From contig RIAZ01000006.1 in NCBI GenBank assembly GCA_003762615.1, positions 124,001 through 188,000 of the forward strand: a stretch of DNA of 64,000 nucleotides. The letters are read 5' to 3'. This document shows positions 1-8,878 of this stretch, one piece after another (within the stretch, counting starts at the first letter, position 1; each line of letters starts with the position of its first letter). The translations under genes were made by a program, and so were the position numbers. This DNA is from Muribaculaceae bacterium Isolate-037 (Harlan). GTDB taxonomy: Bacteria > Bacteroidota > Bacteroidia > Bacteroidales > Muribaculaceae. The notes below the pieces were generated by a model, which did not search any database, was not told the DNA's origin, and saw nothing but the letters and a program-made list of their open reading frames with translations.

Positions 1-153
1 CATAAGCAGTATGCAAAATATCATGACTCCACAAGTCGGGAGTGCCACCCACAATGTTGAGTCGATGGCTATCGCTATGGTGACGCCGGCAACGAATATC
101 AGCACCAACCACATCCACCAATCGATTCTTGATTTATAGATTTGTCTTGTCAT
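1..153 (-). CDS. N-terminal fragment of a small membrane protein, cut by the window edge
   Basis: Reading the minus strand from an ATG at 151-153 gives 51 open codons to the window edge, starting MTRQIYKSRIDWWMW. The fragment has a short basic head and then two hydrophobic stretches (about residues 13-28 and 31-51), an arrangement seen in small bacterial membrane proteins that carry a PH-like domain after a transmembrane hairpin. The rest is outside the window, so the family is a guess. A consensus Bacteroidetes promoter lies about 70 bp upstream and points into this gene, which supports the start. Confidence 0.6.
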   Translation of the reverse strand, partial: MTRQIYKSRIDWWMWLVLIFVAGVTIAIAIDSTLWVALPTCGVMIFCILLM

Positions 154-222
154 ATCTCTGAGATGATTTTATTAACTATTCTCGGTTGATTCTTTTGTAT
201 AAAGGTGTGTATAAAGGTGCCA

Positions 223-254
223 CAAAATTATAATAAATTTGTTACGTCTCCAAA
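223..254 (-). promoter_or_regulatory. Bacteroidetes-type promoter for the leftward gene at the window edge
   Basis: On the minus strand TTTG (251-254), a 20-bp spacer and TAATTTTG (223-230) match the Bacteroidetes sigma factor consensus TTTG-N19-21-TAnnTTTG exactly. It faces the partial gene at 1-153. The rest of the 154-503 gap is AT-rich, and I see no other gene in it. Confidence 0.7.
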
Positions 255-503
255 TTATATTTGCCTGGGAATATGAGATTTCCTAATAATATTATTACCT
301 TTACGATTGGATCGGCATTTTTGAGCCGGTTACGGAAAATGTTAAAATAGCGATGAGAAATAGTTAAAATCCGGAATTCTCAACATTTGTTGATATTTTT
401 ATTGGAAATAATTACGAATTTTGTTCTTTGGTAATGTAACCTATTCATTATTGACGAGTCAAATATAAAAATAACAAGTATAAGTATATAAAAATAGCAT
501 GAA

Positions 504-977
504 ATGAGATCTATAGTTAAATTAATGTTTTCGCTGGCACTTGGGTGTGCCTTATCCACAATAACAGTATCATGTACGACATCGCAAAGCGTTGTGTCGC
601 AAAGTGCCGATCTTTCAAAATACAAGTATGCGTCTGTCATTAATAACGATACATATCATATTCCGGCGGAACTGATGGAATATGAGATAATGCTGTTTGA
701 TGCGGTCGAAGCCTCCAGATTGAAACTCATAAGCGATATGCGTCTTTATGAACTTACACCGGAGCAGCAAGCCCAACTGTTGATTGTGAAGTATGGTGTC
801 AATATCCGACAGGAGGAAACTGTGGTGACGGTCAATTTCATCGACTATCTTTCCGGTCGTCCTGTCGCCTCATGCCGTGGTGCATACTCCACATTAGGTA
901 TCAGTAGCTCCGCCGACATGAAGGGTGCCATCAAACGTGCAGAAGAACAGATTTCACAAACATTCCCCAAAAGATAA
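504..977 (+). CDS. Hypothetical lipoprotein, 157 aa
   Basis: The protein opens with a basic, hydrophobic signal (MRSIVKLMFSLALGCAL) and a cysteine near residue 24 (ITVSCTT), which reads as a lipoprotein signal. The mature part of about 130 residues has no motif I can assign to an enzyme. Its pattern (variable head, then an alternating strand/helix segment ending in a long helix) resembles small periplasmic lipoproteins of unknown function. It is followed after 7 bp by the GLPGLI gene and then a truncated sulfatase-modifying-type gene, so the three probably form one transcript. Start: the ATG at 504 directly precedes the signal peptide. Confidence 0.7.
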   Translation: MRSIVKLMFSLALGCALSTITVSCTTSQSVVSQSADLSKYKYASVINNDTYHIPAELMEYEIMLFDAVEASRLKLISDMRLYELTPEQQAQLLIVKYGVNIRQEETVVTVNFIDYLSGRPVASCRGAYSTLGISSSADMKGAIKRAEEQISQTFPKR

Positions 978-984
978 ATAAATT

Positions 985-1821
985 ATGAGCCAACTTATCA
1001 CCGTCATGATTCTGTTATCTATAGTCTTTCCCATTATGGCTGAAAATAAATGTCCGAAAGCAGATGTCGAAGTAAGCTATAATGCCAGGTCATATTATAA
1101 GAATGGAAAGGAGAGAAATCATTCTTATCATCTATTGGCAACTACGTCATATTCAAAATATTTCAGCCCAAAATCAGAGCAGATTGATTCCATAACCTCG
1201 ACTCCGGAGGGAAAAGCAAATTACAAACAGACTCAGATAGCTGCCATGCAAGCGATGATTTCGCAGGGAGCGATAGATATGAGCAAGATGCCAAGAAAGA
1301 CTGAAAATATATATGTTCTGAAAACATCGGCTGATTCTACGATTACTGTATATGATATGCTTGGTGATGAAGGTGTCTTCTATCAAGAACCATTTGCAGA
1401 GATGACATGGGAAATCGGGGACTCCACTAAGACAATACTTGGTTATGATTGTATTGAAGCATCTACTGATTATCATGGCAGAAAATGGATAGCATGGTTT
1501 ACTACCGAACTTCCGATATCGGATGGACCTTGGAAGTTTCGCGGTTTGCCCGGACTGATATTGGAAGTATCGCTGCCAAATGGAATAGGTTTTTATGCAG
1601 ATGGAATAGAGCAGACTAATAAGACAATAGGCGATATATATGGGAAGGAGAATTATAGCAACGCTGACCGCAAAGAGATATTGCGCACAAAAAGGGTTGT
1701 CATAGATAATCCTAAAGGTGCATTAGCCGCTCAGGGACTGCTTGAAGGTGTATCCATAGATTGGGAATCTCTATCAAAGCCGGATGAAAAATTCGATTTC
1801 CTTGAAACTGATTATCATTAA
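985..1821 (+). CDS. GLPGLI family protein
   Basis: This 278-residue exported protein begins with a short signal peptide (MSQLITVMILLSIVFPIMA). It carries the signature that names the family, FRGLPGLILEV, near residue 188, preceded by a WFTTELPISDGPWKF segment that is also typical. GLPGLI proteins are common in Bacteroidetes, are predicted to be periplasmic or outer-membrane associated, and have no established function. The length is normal for the family. It follows the lipoprotein gene by 7 bp and precedes the truncated gene at 1833 by 11 bp, so the three are probably co-transcribed. Confidence 0.88.
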   Translation: MSQLITVMILLSIVFPIMAENKCPKADVEVSYNARSYYKNGKERNHSYHLLATTSYSKYFSPKSEQIDSITSTPEGKANYKQTQIAAMQAMISQGAIDMSKMPRKTENIYVLKTSADSTITVYDMLGDEGVFYQEPFAEMTWEIGDSTKTILGYDCIEASTDYHGRKWIAWFTTELPISDGPWKFRGLPGLILEVSLPNGIGFYADGIEQTNKTIGDIYGKENYSNADRKEILRTKRVVIDNPKGALAAQGLLEGVSIDWESLSKPDEKFDFLETDYH

Positions 1822-1832
1822 AATAATAGGTT

Positions 1833-2144
1833 ATGAGATGTCTAAATATCGGTATAATAAGTCTAATATGGCTCTTCTCCATATCCGGAATGCAAAATTC
1901 TTTTGCACAACACCCAAATAAAATTCCGGAGATTGAAATGGTTGAAGTGAAGGGAGGTGCGTTTTATATGGGTTCTGATGATAGTGATAAATATGCGGAG
2001 AGTATGGAAAAACCGAAGCATACGGTCACATTAGACAAATTAGACATCGGGATTCGCCTGTTTCGCCTGTTTCACCTGTTTCGCTTGTTTCACCTGTTTC
2101 AGGTGAAACAGGTGAAACAGGTGAAACATTCTATTGCCTGCTGA
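1833..2144 (+). pseudogene. Truncated formylglycine-generating-enzyme-type (SUMF1) lipoprotein or exported protein
   Basis: An ATG at 1833 starts a signal peptide followed by MVEVKGGAFYMGS and EKPKHTVTLDKLDIG. This is the conserved opening of the FGE-sulfatase (SUMF1-like) domain, where a long catalytic domain of over 200 residues normally follows. Here homology stops at about position 2050, exactly where a 9-bp minisatellite begins. The remaining codons translate the repeat (LFRLFHLF, then VKQVKQVK) and stop at 2144. I read this as a 3'-truncated gene whose body was lost and replaced by the repeat hairpin. The adjacent genes upstream are intact. Whether the stub is still expressed cannot be told from sequence. 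Confidence 0.75.
2053..2127. repeat. 9-bp minisatellite folded into a long hairpin
   Basis: Five units of the type CGCCTGTTT/CACCTGTTT are followed by inverted units CAGGTGAAA. Bases 2069-2096 pair with 2100-2127 around a 3-base loop: 28 bp with only two mismatches, both of which become G-U wobbles in plus-strand RNA. It sits between the convergent truncated gene and trpF-A, 3 bp past the trp operon stop codon, so it could act as a two-way transcription barrier, although no T-run follows. Confidence 0.85.
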
Positions 2145-3552
2145 TCTTGGTGAGGAGGTCGGCGACGGCGGCTTCCGGTGTGGGGTTGGAGGCGAGACAT
2201 TTGATAAACTGCGAACCGATGATCGCTCCGCTGCTGTAGCGGCATGCCTCGTCATACGTCACTTTGTTGGAGATGCCGAACCCGATCAGACGCTGATGTT
2301 TCAGGTTCATGTCGTTGATACGACGGAAGTAACCTAACTGTTCCTCATTGAAACGGTCACGTGCACCGGTGGTGGAGGCTGCCGACACCATGTAGATGAA
2401 TCCTTCGCAATTCTCATCAATCAGACGGATGCGTTCTTCAGAGGTCTCCGGAGTGATGAGCATGATCATCGGCAGGTCATAACGGTCGCTCAGTGCCTTA
2501 TATTCACTCATATATATGTCGAAGGGTAGGTCGGGGATGATCACGCCGTCAATGCCCGATTCCTTTGCCCTACGGAAGAAATTTTCCGCACCCATCTGCA
2601 TTATAGGATTGATGTAGCCCATTGCGATGAAAGGGGTATCGGGGTTATCCTCCCGTGCTTCCTTCACTTGGTCGAGGAGAAGCGAGAGCGTCATGCCGTT
2701 ACGCAGAGCAACTGTGCCGCTGTTCTGGATAACGACACCATCCGCCATAGGGTCGGAGAATGGTATGCCCACTTCAATCATATCTACGCCATTCTTGCAG
2801 AGGGCATTGATGATGCCGACGGTGGAGTCTAACGCCGGATAGCCGGCAGTGAAGTAAACGGAGAGAAGGTCTGTGGTTTTGTTATTCAATAGATTGGTAA
2901 GACGGTTCATATTTGGGGAGTATTGTTTTAATGGTTTTAGGAATCTTGAAAGCAATTCGATATCCTTGTAGCCGGGACGCGATTCGAAACGGCTGTTGAT
3001 GTCGATGCCGATAAGGTGAGGATGCCGTAGGAGAGCGATTGCCGACGTATCGTCTGGTCCGATCCCGCCGCTCAGAAGGAAATCAGTCGTTATATCGGCT
3101 TCATCAAGCAGATTCCAATCGAATTTCTTCCCTGAGCCCCCTTTCGAGGCTGCGGCTGTGTCGAGAAGTAGCATATCAGCTACCCTTTCATATCGGGAGA
3201 TAAGCTCCATGCTCTCTTTCCCATGTATAGGAATCGCCTTGATTATTTTCAGCCCCTTCGCTTTCAGCCAGGCGCATGTGTCGGGAGATTCCTCACCATG
3301 CAGCTGAATGGTGCGTATGCCGTATCTGTCGGCGATAGAGAGAAGGTCGGCTGCCGGAGCATTCACAGTCACCGCCACAGGCTCTATCCCCGCAGGCAAT
3401 TGACTTATAATCTCGGGATCGATACCGATACAGTTGCGTGGAGAGGGGGGGTAGAATATAAATCCCATGAAGTCGGGATGCAAGGCTGCGACGTCGGCAA
3501 CGTTATCCCTGTCGCGCATCCCGCAAATCTTTATACGCAGTTTCTCGGTCAT
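2131..3552 (-). CDS. trpFA: Fused phosphoribosylanthranilate isomerase - tryptophan synthase alpha subunit (TrpF-TrpA)
   Basis: One uninterrupted frame of 473 residues covers two consecutive enzymes of tryptophan synthesis. Residues 1-212 are TrpF, with the catalytic cysteine in KICG (C10) and the aspartate in LLLD (D131). Residues 215-473 are TrpA, beginning MNRLTNLL, with Glu260 in MIEVGIPFSDP and Asp271 in ADG as the catalytic acid-base pair. TrpF isomerises phosphoribosylanthranilate and TrpA releases indole from indoleglycerol phosphate. No stop separates the halves; Met215 could still serve as an internal start. The chosen start ATG (3550-3552) overlaps the trpC stop as ATGA, implying translational coupling; a TTG three codons upstream is less likely. 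Fusion of these two domains is unusual, since TrpC-TrpF is the familiar trp fusion. Confidence 0.9.
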   Translation of the reverse strand: MTEKLRIKICGMRDRDNVADVAALHPDFMGFIFYPPSPRNCIGIDPEIISQLPAGIEPVAVTVNAPAADLLSIADRYGIRTIQLHGEESPDTCAWLKAKGLKIIKAIPIHGKESMELISRYERVADMLLLDTAAASKGGSGKKFDWNLLDEADITTDFLLSGGIGPDDTSAIALLRHPHLIGIDINSRFESRPGYKDIELLSRFLKPLKQYSPNMNRLTNLLNNKTTDLLSVYFTAGYPALDSTVGIINALCKNGVDMIEVGIPFSDPMADGVVIQNSGTVALRNGMTLSLLLDQVKEAREDNPDTPFIAMGYINPIMQMGAENFFRRAKESGIDGVIIPDLPFDIYMSEYKALSDRYDLPMIMLITPETSEERIRLIDENCEGFIYMVSAASTTGARDRFNEEQLGYFRRINDMNLKHQRLIGFGISNKVTYDEACRYSSGAIIGSQFIKCLASNPTPEAAVADLLTKISRQ

Positions 3553-4343
3553 GATTCGCAAACACTTATGAATTCTTTCAATGTGTCGCCCGGTGAGGTA
3601 GTTGACATGAAAGCCTCACCGATCAGGAATCCGTCGAATCCCAAGCCTTTGAGTTGCAAGATATCATCGGGTGTGTGTATGCCGCTTTCCGCAATCTTCA
3701 CAGCATCTGCCGGCAACGAGTCGATTAGACGGGCAGAGTGGGAGATGTCGGTGGCGAATGTCGAGAGGTTACGGTTGTTGATCCCCACCATATCGGCATC
3801 TTTCGGCACTATTGCCGCCTCTTCGGCAGAATGGACCTCCACGAGAGTCTGTAGCCCTATGAAGTGGGCAATATCGTTGAAATCCTTCAGGTCCTCCTCG
3901 CTAAGCATGGAAGCGATCAGCAACACGGCATCGGCACCAAGAAGTTTGGCATAATGGATCTGGTATTCATCCACGATAAATTCCTTACGGAGAATGGGGA
4001 GTGATGGAGCCGCCACGCGTGCCATAGACAGATCCACCAGTGAGCCTCCGAAGAAGGGTGTGTCGGTAAGCACCGACATGGCTGCCGCGCCGTTGGCTGC
4101 GTATGCCGTTGCCACCTTCCCCACGTCGCTCATCGGTGCAATCTCACCCCGTGATGGGGAGCGGCGTTTATGTTCGGCTATGATTGCCACCGGATGGCTC
4201 AGTATGGAATCGCGCAAGGAGAGAATCTCCCTATTGCCTGCCTCCGACGAGCATATCAGATCAGTGATGCCAAACACCTGTTTCAACGCTGCCACCTCAC
4301 GACGTTTCGTGGCGGCGATCTTCTGAATTATATCCTCTTTCAT
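3549..4343 (-). CDS. trpC: Indole-3-glycerol phosphate synthase
   Basis: This 264-residue TIM-barrel enzyme closes the indole ring from carboxyphenylamino-deoxyribulose phosphate in the cytoplasm. The family landmarks appear in order: AEHKRRSPSRGEI, LRKEFIVDEYQI, ADAVLLIASML, TLVEVHSAEE, VGINNRNL, ESGIHTPDD and the phosphate-binding GFLIGEAFM. The length is normal and all catalytic Lys/Glu motifs are present. It lies 5 bp after trpD and overlaps the next gene by 4 bp (ATGA). Unlike the enterobacterial enzyme it carries no TrpF domain; that domain is joined to TrpA instead. Confidence 0.96.
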   Translation of the reverse strand: MKEDIIQKIAATKRREVAALKQVFGITDLICSSEAGNREILSLRDSILSHPVAIIAEHKRRSPSRGEIAPMSDVGKVATAYAANGAAAMSVLTDTPFFGGSLVDLSMARVAAPSLPILRKEFIVDEYQIHYAKLLGADAVLLIASMLSEEDLKDFNDIAHFIGLQTLVEVHSAEEAAIVPKDADMVGINNRNLSTFATDISHSARLIDSLPADAVKIAESGIHTPDDILQLKGLGFDGFLIGEAFMSTTSPGDTLKEFISVCES

Positions 4344-4348
4344 CGTCT

Positions 4349-5344
4349 TCAGCTGTTGAGTTCTACAAATTTACGGAAACTGTCGAAAGCCGCGCCACTC
4401 TCCAATGATTCGCGAGCCTCCCTCACTGCCGATGCTATCGGCAACTCCGGGTTTAACGTGTGGATCGCGAAGGCTGCGTTCGCTATCACGCAGTTCTTTT
4501 TCGCATCGGATGCCTTGTTGGAAAGCACTGAGTCAAACACTTCCGCCGCCTCCCTGACGGTGTCGCCGCCATAAAGATCCTTCTGTGTGGCGGTGTCAAG
4601 ACCGAGATCCTTTGCCTCCATCACCTTCTCGGAACTGTTGGTGACAACCTTGAATGGGGACGTGAGTGAGATCTCGTCATATCCGTCGAGAGAATGCACT
4701 ATCGTGCAGTTGATACCCTCATTCTGCGCTATGTAGCGGTAAAGACGCATGAGTTTCAGATTATATACGCCAAGAAGCTGATTCTTAGGCAGGGTAGGGT
4801 TGACGAGCGGACCGAGCATATTGAAGAATGTGCGCATCTTCAGTGAGCGACGTACCGGACCGACGCTCTTCAACGCCGGGCTGAAGAATGGGGCATGGAG
4901 GAAACTTACGCCACACTCTTCAAGCGAACGATGCAGCTTGTCGGGGTCTGCGGTGAACTTCACGCCATGTTCTTCAAGCACGTTTGACGCGCCCGACACG
5001 GAGCTTGCGCCATAGTTGCCATGCTTCACCACCTTGCGCCCGGTGCCTGCCACTACGAAGCATGATGCTGTAGAGATGTTGAACGTGTTCTTACCGTCGC
5101 CGCCGGTCCCCACTATGTCGATGGTGTCGGCGTCGCCGAAATCCACTGCCACGCGGCGTTGCAGGATTGCATCGCGGAAACCTGTAAGTTCATCGGGAGT
5201 GATGCTGCGCATGAGGAATACGGTCATGAAAGCCGATAGCTGATTGTCGTTGTATTTGCCGTCGGCAATGTTGAGCATTATGTCGTGCGCCTCCTCGCGG
5301 GTAAGGCTCTTATGTTCAAAAAGGTTAGATAATATCTTGTTCAT
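4349..5344 (-). CDS. trpD: Anthranilate phosphoribosyltransferase
   Basis: This 331-residue cytoplasmic enzyme transfers phosphoribose from PRPP to anthranilate. The glycine-rich PRPP-binding loop DIVGTGGDGKNTFNIST and the KHGNYGASSVSGASNVLE segment are intact, as is the helical N-terminal domain (LTREEAHDIM, DNQLSAFMTVFLM). The length is typical. It is the fourth gene of the trp operon. A 222-bp gap with a dispersed palindromic repeat separates it from trpG, whereas trpC follows after only 5 bp. Confidence 0.96.
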   Translation of the reverse strand: MNKILSNLFEHKSLTREEAHDIMLNIADGKYNDNQLSAFMTVFLMRSITPDELTGFRDAILQRRVAVDFGDADTIDIVGTGGDGKNTFNISTASCFVVAGTGRKVVKHGNYGASSVSGASNVLEEHGVKFTADPDKLHRSLEECGVSFLHAPFFSPALKSVGPVRRSLKMRTFFNMLGPLVNPTLPKNQLLGVYNLKLMRLYRYIAQNEGINCTIVHSLDGYDEISLTSPFKVVTNSSEKVMEAKDLGLDTATQKDLYGGDTVREAAEVFDSVLSNKASDAKKNCVIANAAFAIHTLNPELPIASAVREARESLESGAAFDSFRKFVELNS

Positions 5345-5372
5345 ATCCTAATGTTTTTTGGAAAATTCCTGA

Positions 5373-5542
5373 TTTAAGTTTCGCAAGTTTTCCAACTTGC
5401 TTCACTTAAATGGTTTAAGGTTTAATGTTTATGGTTTATGATCATTAAATTTTGTATAATGAAAAGATTCGTGGATTTTCGTAAATCTTAAACCTTAAAC
5501 TATAAACTTTAAACCACTGAAGTGAAGCTTGCGAAACTTCAG
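5373..5542. repeat. Dispersed palindromic element 1, copy A (inside the trp operon)
   Basis: About 170 bp filling the trpG-trpD gap. The ends are short hairpins (TTTAAGT..ACTTAAA at the left, CTGAAGT..ACTTCAG at the right). The inner arms are facing arrays of GGTTTAA/GTTTATG-type heptads, and the core is unique. An almost identical inverted copy lies at 39507-39651. The structure is like that of a non-autonomous (MITE- or REP-like) element; it contains no ORF. Confidence 0.85.
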
Positions 5543-5566
5543 TTACTGACCATTTCAAAATCCTGG

Positions 5567-6130
5567 TCAGTGCATTAAGAAATTGCTGATGATTTTATTG
5601 CCGCCCGGAGTCAGGAGGGATTCCGGATGAAACTGCACTCCGTGGATGTCGAAATCCTTATGCCTTAACGACATTATCTTACCGGCGTCGTCGACCGATG
5701 TGACCACGAGAGATTCCGGAAGATTCTTTTCGCTGACTATCCATGAGTGGTAGCGTCCTACGGGGAAGTCGTTGCCCATACCCTTCACTATGTAGTCGTC
5801 GGCAATAACGTGGGTCATGGTCTGCACGCCGTGATAAACGTCGTCAAGATTCTCCAGGGTCGCGCCGAAGTTCTCTCCGATAGCCTGATGCCCGAGGCAT
5901 ACGCCCAATATCGGTTTCTTGCCTGCATATTCGCGCAGAAGCTCCGGCAGGATACCGGCTTCGGAGGGTATGCCCGGTCCCGGGGAGATTATTATTTTGT
6001 CAAACTCATCAATTTCCGGCAGTGTGATCTTATCGTTGCGCACGACTGTGGGGGTGATGCCGAGTTCGCGCACTGCATGCACTATATTATACGTGAATGA
6101 GTCGTAGTTGTCGAGTATAAGAAGTTTCAT
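5567..6130 (-). CDS. trpG: Anthranilate synthase component II (glutamine amidotransferase)
   Basis: This 187-residue class I glutamine amidotransferase supplies ammonia to TrpE. The sequence starts NYDSFTYNIVHAV and shows the oxyanion region SPGPGIPSEAG, the nucleophile cysteine in GVCLGHQAIG, and the His-Glu pair in GVQFHPESLL, so the full Cys-His-Glu triad is present. The length is normal for a stand-alone TrpG/PabA-type subunit. It begins 14 bp after trpE, and the operon context makes anthranilate synthesis the main role. Sharing with a folate (PabB) enzyme is possible for such subunits but cannot be judged here. Confidence 0.95.
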   Translation of the reverse strand: MKLLILDNYDSFTYNIVHAVRELGITPTVVRNDKITLPEIDEFDKIIISPGPGIPSEAGILPELLREYAGKKPILGVCLGHQAIGENFGATLENLDDVYHGVQTMTHVIADDYIVKGMGNDFPVGRYHSWIVSEKNLPESLVVTSVDDAGKIMSLRHKDFDIHGVQFHPESLLTPGGNKIISNFLMH

Positions 6131-6144
6131 ATCTTTTCGGGGGA

Positions 6145-7536
6145 TTATGCGTTGAATGATTCAGCTTTGGCTACCGCCTTGACGAGTGCGCCCAGCTTGT
6201 TGTTGGTCTCGCAGAGTTCGCTGTGTGGTATGGAACGCGCCACCACTCCGGCACCCGCCTGTGAATAAAGACGGTTGTCTTTGCTCAGGAAGCTGCGTAT
6301 GGTGATTGCCTGGTTGATTGATCCGTCGAATCCGAACGTACCGATACATCCGGCGTAGGTGACGCGGCTGTGAGGCTCTAACTCATTGATGATCTGCATG
6401 GCCCTTACCTTGGGCGCACCGCTGAGGGTGCCGGCAGGGAATGTGTCGCCGAAAAGACGGTAGACATCGGCATCTTCCGGCAACTGTGCCTTAACGCGGC
6501 TCACCATGTGGATCACGTGGGAATAGAATTGTATCTGTTTCAGATACTCCACGCTCACCTTCCCACCGCTGCGGCTCAGATCGTTGCGGGCGAGATCCAC
6601 GAGCATGATATGCTCTGCATTCTCCTTAGGGTCTTTCAACAGAAGTTCGGCAAGCTCTCGGTCTTTCTTGTCGTCGCCGGTGCGTCGGAATGTGCCGGCG
6701 ATCGGGTCGATATACGCCTCGCGGTCTGCCGTAACGCGAAGGTGGGTTTCGGGCGATGATCCGAACACCTTGAAGCTGCCGAAGTCAAAGAAGAATAGGT
6801 AGGGGGAGGGGTTGACGGAGCGCAATGCGCGATATACGTTGAATTCATCGCCGGTGAAGCCTTGGGAGAAGCGGCGGGAGGGTACGATCTGGAATACATC
6901 GCCACGGCGTGCGTGGGCGATACCTTTAGCCACCATCTCCTCAAACTCCTCATCCGTGACAGTGGATTCGAGGTCGTTGAGGGCACGGAAGGGGTAGGTG
7001 GCGATATTATTGTTGCGGATAATCGACACCAGTTCATCGCTGTGGGGTTTGTCGTCCTCCGGCACATTCTCAATGATGGTCAGTTCATTGCGGAAATGAT
7101 TCATCTGTATCACGAAGCGATATAGAAGATACTGCATGTCGGGGATGTCGGCAAATTTAGCCTCCTTGGGCTGTATGGGCACTGACGGCTCGAAGTAGCG
7201 CACGGCATCATACGACGTGAATCCGAATAGTCCGTTAAAGAGTTTTGCTTCCGTTGCGCTGTCGCTGAACGTCTGTATGTAGTCACGCAGGGCGGAAGTC
7301 ACGTCTTTTGCGGGTGTGCGGGTCTCGGTGCCGTCGGGATAGCGACAGATGATCTCCTCATTCAGCACTGTGAAAGAGCCTATGGGGTCAACGCCGATAA
7401 GCGACATGGAGTTTTGCGATGTATGGTAGTCCGAGCTCTCAAGAAGCGCGGAGCAGGGGTAGAGGTCTCTGACCTTCAGGTAAAGTCCGACCGGGGTTTC
7501 AAGGTCGGCTGATAAGATGGTTATATGCTGGGTCAT
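6145..7536 (-). CDS. trpE: Anthranilate synthase component I
   Basis: This 463-residue chorismate-utilising enzyme makes anthranilate together with TrpG. The N-terminal region has the LLESSD motif tied to tryptophan feedback binding (SALLESSDYHTSQNSMSLIG). The catalytic domain contains FQIVPSRRFS, PSPYLFFFDF, SSPETHLRV, PIAGTFRRTGDD, HIMLVDLARNDL, FPAGTLSGAPKVRAM and YAGCIGTFGFDG, all typical of TrpE rather than PabB or MenF. The length is normal for Bacteroidetes. It is the second gene of the operon, following trpB after a 137-bp gap that holds a dispersed repeat. End-product inhibition is likely, given the conserved N-terminal motif. Confidence 0.95.
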   Translation of the reverse strand: MTQHITILSADLETPVGLYLKVRDLYPCSALLESSDYHTSQNSMSLIGVDPIGSFTVLNEEIICRYPDGTETRTPAKDVTSALRDYIQTFSDSATEAKLFNGLFGFTSYDAVRYFEPSVPIQPKEAKFADIPDMQYLLYRFVIQMNHFRNELTIIENVPEDDKPHSDELVSIIRNNNIATYPFRALNDLESTVTDEEFEEMVAKGIAHARRGDVFQIVPSRRFSQGFTGDEFNVYRALRSVNPSPYLFFFDFGSFKVFGSSPETHLRVTADREAYIDPIAGTFRRTGDDKKDRELAELLLKDPKENAEHIMLVDLARNDLSRSGGKVSVEYLKQIQFYSHVIHMVSRVKAQLPEDADVYRLFGDTFPAGTLSGAPKVRAMQIINELEPHSRVTYAGCIGTFGFDGSINQAITIRSFLSKDNRLYSQAGAGVVARSIPHSELCETNNKLGALVKAVAKAESFNA

Positions 7537-7556
7537 TGCAGTTTAGGTTTATGGTT

Positions 7557-7650
7557 CGGTTTATACGGAACCCCTCGCCCATGGGCTCGGGCACGGGACT
7601 CCAGAGAACTGAGCGGCAATGCTTTCACTCCCCTTTTAGGGGGTTGGGGG
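7557..7650. repeat. Dispersed element 2, copy A (trpB-trpE gap)
   Basis: This stretch contains TTATACGG, a CCCATGGGCTCGGGCAC block, ACTCCAG and a final CTCCCCTTTTAGGGGGTTGGGGG palindrome. The same blocks in the same order occur inverted at 60084-60182, after the end of the mannan locus. It has no coding capacity. The short hairpins it forms sit in the 5' leader of trpE, so it might modulate readthrough from trpB. Confidence 0.75.
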
Positions 7651-7673
7651 CTGTGTGTGGCAGTATTGGGTGG

Positions 7674-8867
7674 TTAATTCTTCTGTGCTTTCTCGTAGCT
7701 CATCATGTCTTTGTCGCCGCGTCCGGATACGTTGATGACCACGATGTCGTCGGGGCGGAACTTGCGTTGGTCAAGCACGGCAAGAGCATGAGAGGATTCC
7801 AGGGCGGGGATTATGCCTTCGGTGCGTGTGAGGCGGAAAGCGGCATCGAGTGCCTCGCTGTCGGTGACAGCGGCTACTTCCGAACGACCTGTGGAGGCGA
7901 GGTAGGCGTGAAGCGGACCAACTCCCGGGTAATCCAGACCGGCAGAGATGGAATATGGCTCCGTGATCTGTCCGTCTTCGGTCTGCATCACGAGAGTGCG
8001 AGCCCCGTGGATTATACCCTCCTTGCCGAGACGAATCGTGGCGGCACTCATTCCGGAGTCTACACCTAATCCGGCTGCTTCAGCGGCAATCAGTTTTACC
8101 GACGGCTCCTTGATAAAATGATAGAACGCGCCTGCCGCGTTGCTTCCGCCGCCGATGCATGCTATCACATAGTCGGGTAATTCTCTGCCTGTTTGCTTTT
8201 TCAGTTGCTTCCGTATCTCGCGGCTGATGACCGACTGGAAACGTGCCACCATCTGCGGGTAGGGGTGTGGACCTACGGTGCTGCCGATCACGTAGAACGT
8301 GTCGGACGGGTTGCAACACCAGTCGCGTATCGCCTCGTTGGTGGCATCCTTCAGGGTCTTGTTGCCTGATTCCACTGGCACTACTTTCGCGCCGAGCATC
8401 TTCATGCGTTCCACGTTGGGCTGCTGGCGTGCCACATCGGTGGCACCCATATAGACGATGCACTCCAGCCCCATGAGGGCGCATACGGTGGCTACCGCCA
8501 CACCATGTTGCCCGGCACCTGTCTCCGCGATGATGCGGCTCTTTCCCATCCTTTTGGCAAGCAGCACACTGCCGATGGCATTGTTGATCTTGTGCGCACC
8601 CGTGTGGCAGAGGTCTTCGCGCTTCAGATATATGTTGGTGTTATAATGCGCGGAAAGACGCTTGGCATGATAGAGGGGAGTGGGTCGCCCTACGTATTCG
8701 CTGAGCAATTCTTCATATTCTGCAATAAATTCAGGATCATCAATATATTTCAAGAAAGCCTGATGCAGTTTCTCCACATTGGAATGGAGTATTTCGGGGA
8801 TATATGCGCCGCCGAAATTACCATAGTATCCGTTTTCGTCTACTGGAAGGCATGGATCTGTATTCAT
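7674..8867 (-). CDS. trpB: Tryptophan synthase beta subunit
   Basis: This 397-residue PLP enzyme condenses indole with serine. It shows FGGAYIPE near the N terminus, [17 protein letters not shown] with the PLP lysine (HK), the [11 protein letters not shown] segment, the phosphate loop [12 protein letters not shown] and a C-terminal [10 protein letters not shown]. The length and motifs fit the TrpB1 class that pairs with TrpA. It is the first gene of the operon behind the attenuator leader, so trpB is the most promoter-proximal trp gene even though it encodes the last step. The mRNA just upstream of its ATG is an AATAAAC-type heptad tract. Confidence 0.97.
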   Translation of the reverse strand: MNTDPCLPVDENGYYGNFGGAYIPEILHSNVEKLHQAFLKYIDDPEFIAEYEELLSEYVGRPTPLYHAKRLSAHYNTNIYLKREDLCHTGAHKINNAIGSVLLAKRMGKSRIIAETGAGQHGVAVATVCALMGLECIVYMGATDVARQQPNVERMKMLGAKVVPVESGNKTLKDATNEAIRDWCCNPSDTFYVIGSTVGPHPYPQMVARFQSVISREIRKQLKKQTGRELPDYVIACIGGGSNAAGAFYHFIKEPSVKLIAAEAAGLGVDSGMSAATIRLGKEGIIHGARTLVMQTEDGQITEPYSISAGLDYPGVGPLHAYLASTGRSEVAAVTDSEALDAAFRLTRTEGIIPALESSHALAVLDQRKFRPDDIVVINVSGRGDKDMMSYEKAQKN

Positions 8868-8878
8868 TATATAGTGGG

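Noticed and set aside
380..640. 86-codon minus-strand ORF over the lipoprotein start
   Set aside because: It lies across the start of the better supported gene at 504 and has no features of its own.
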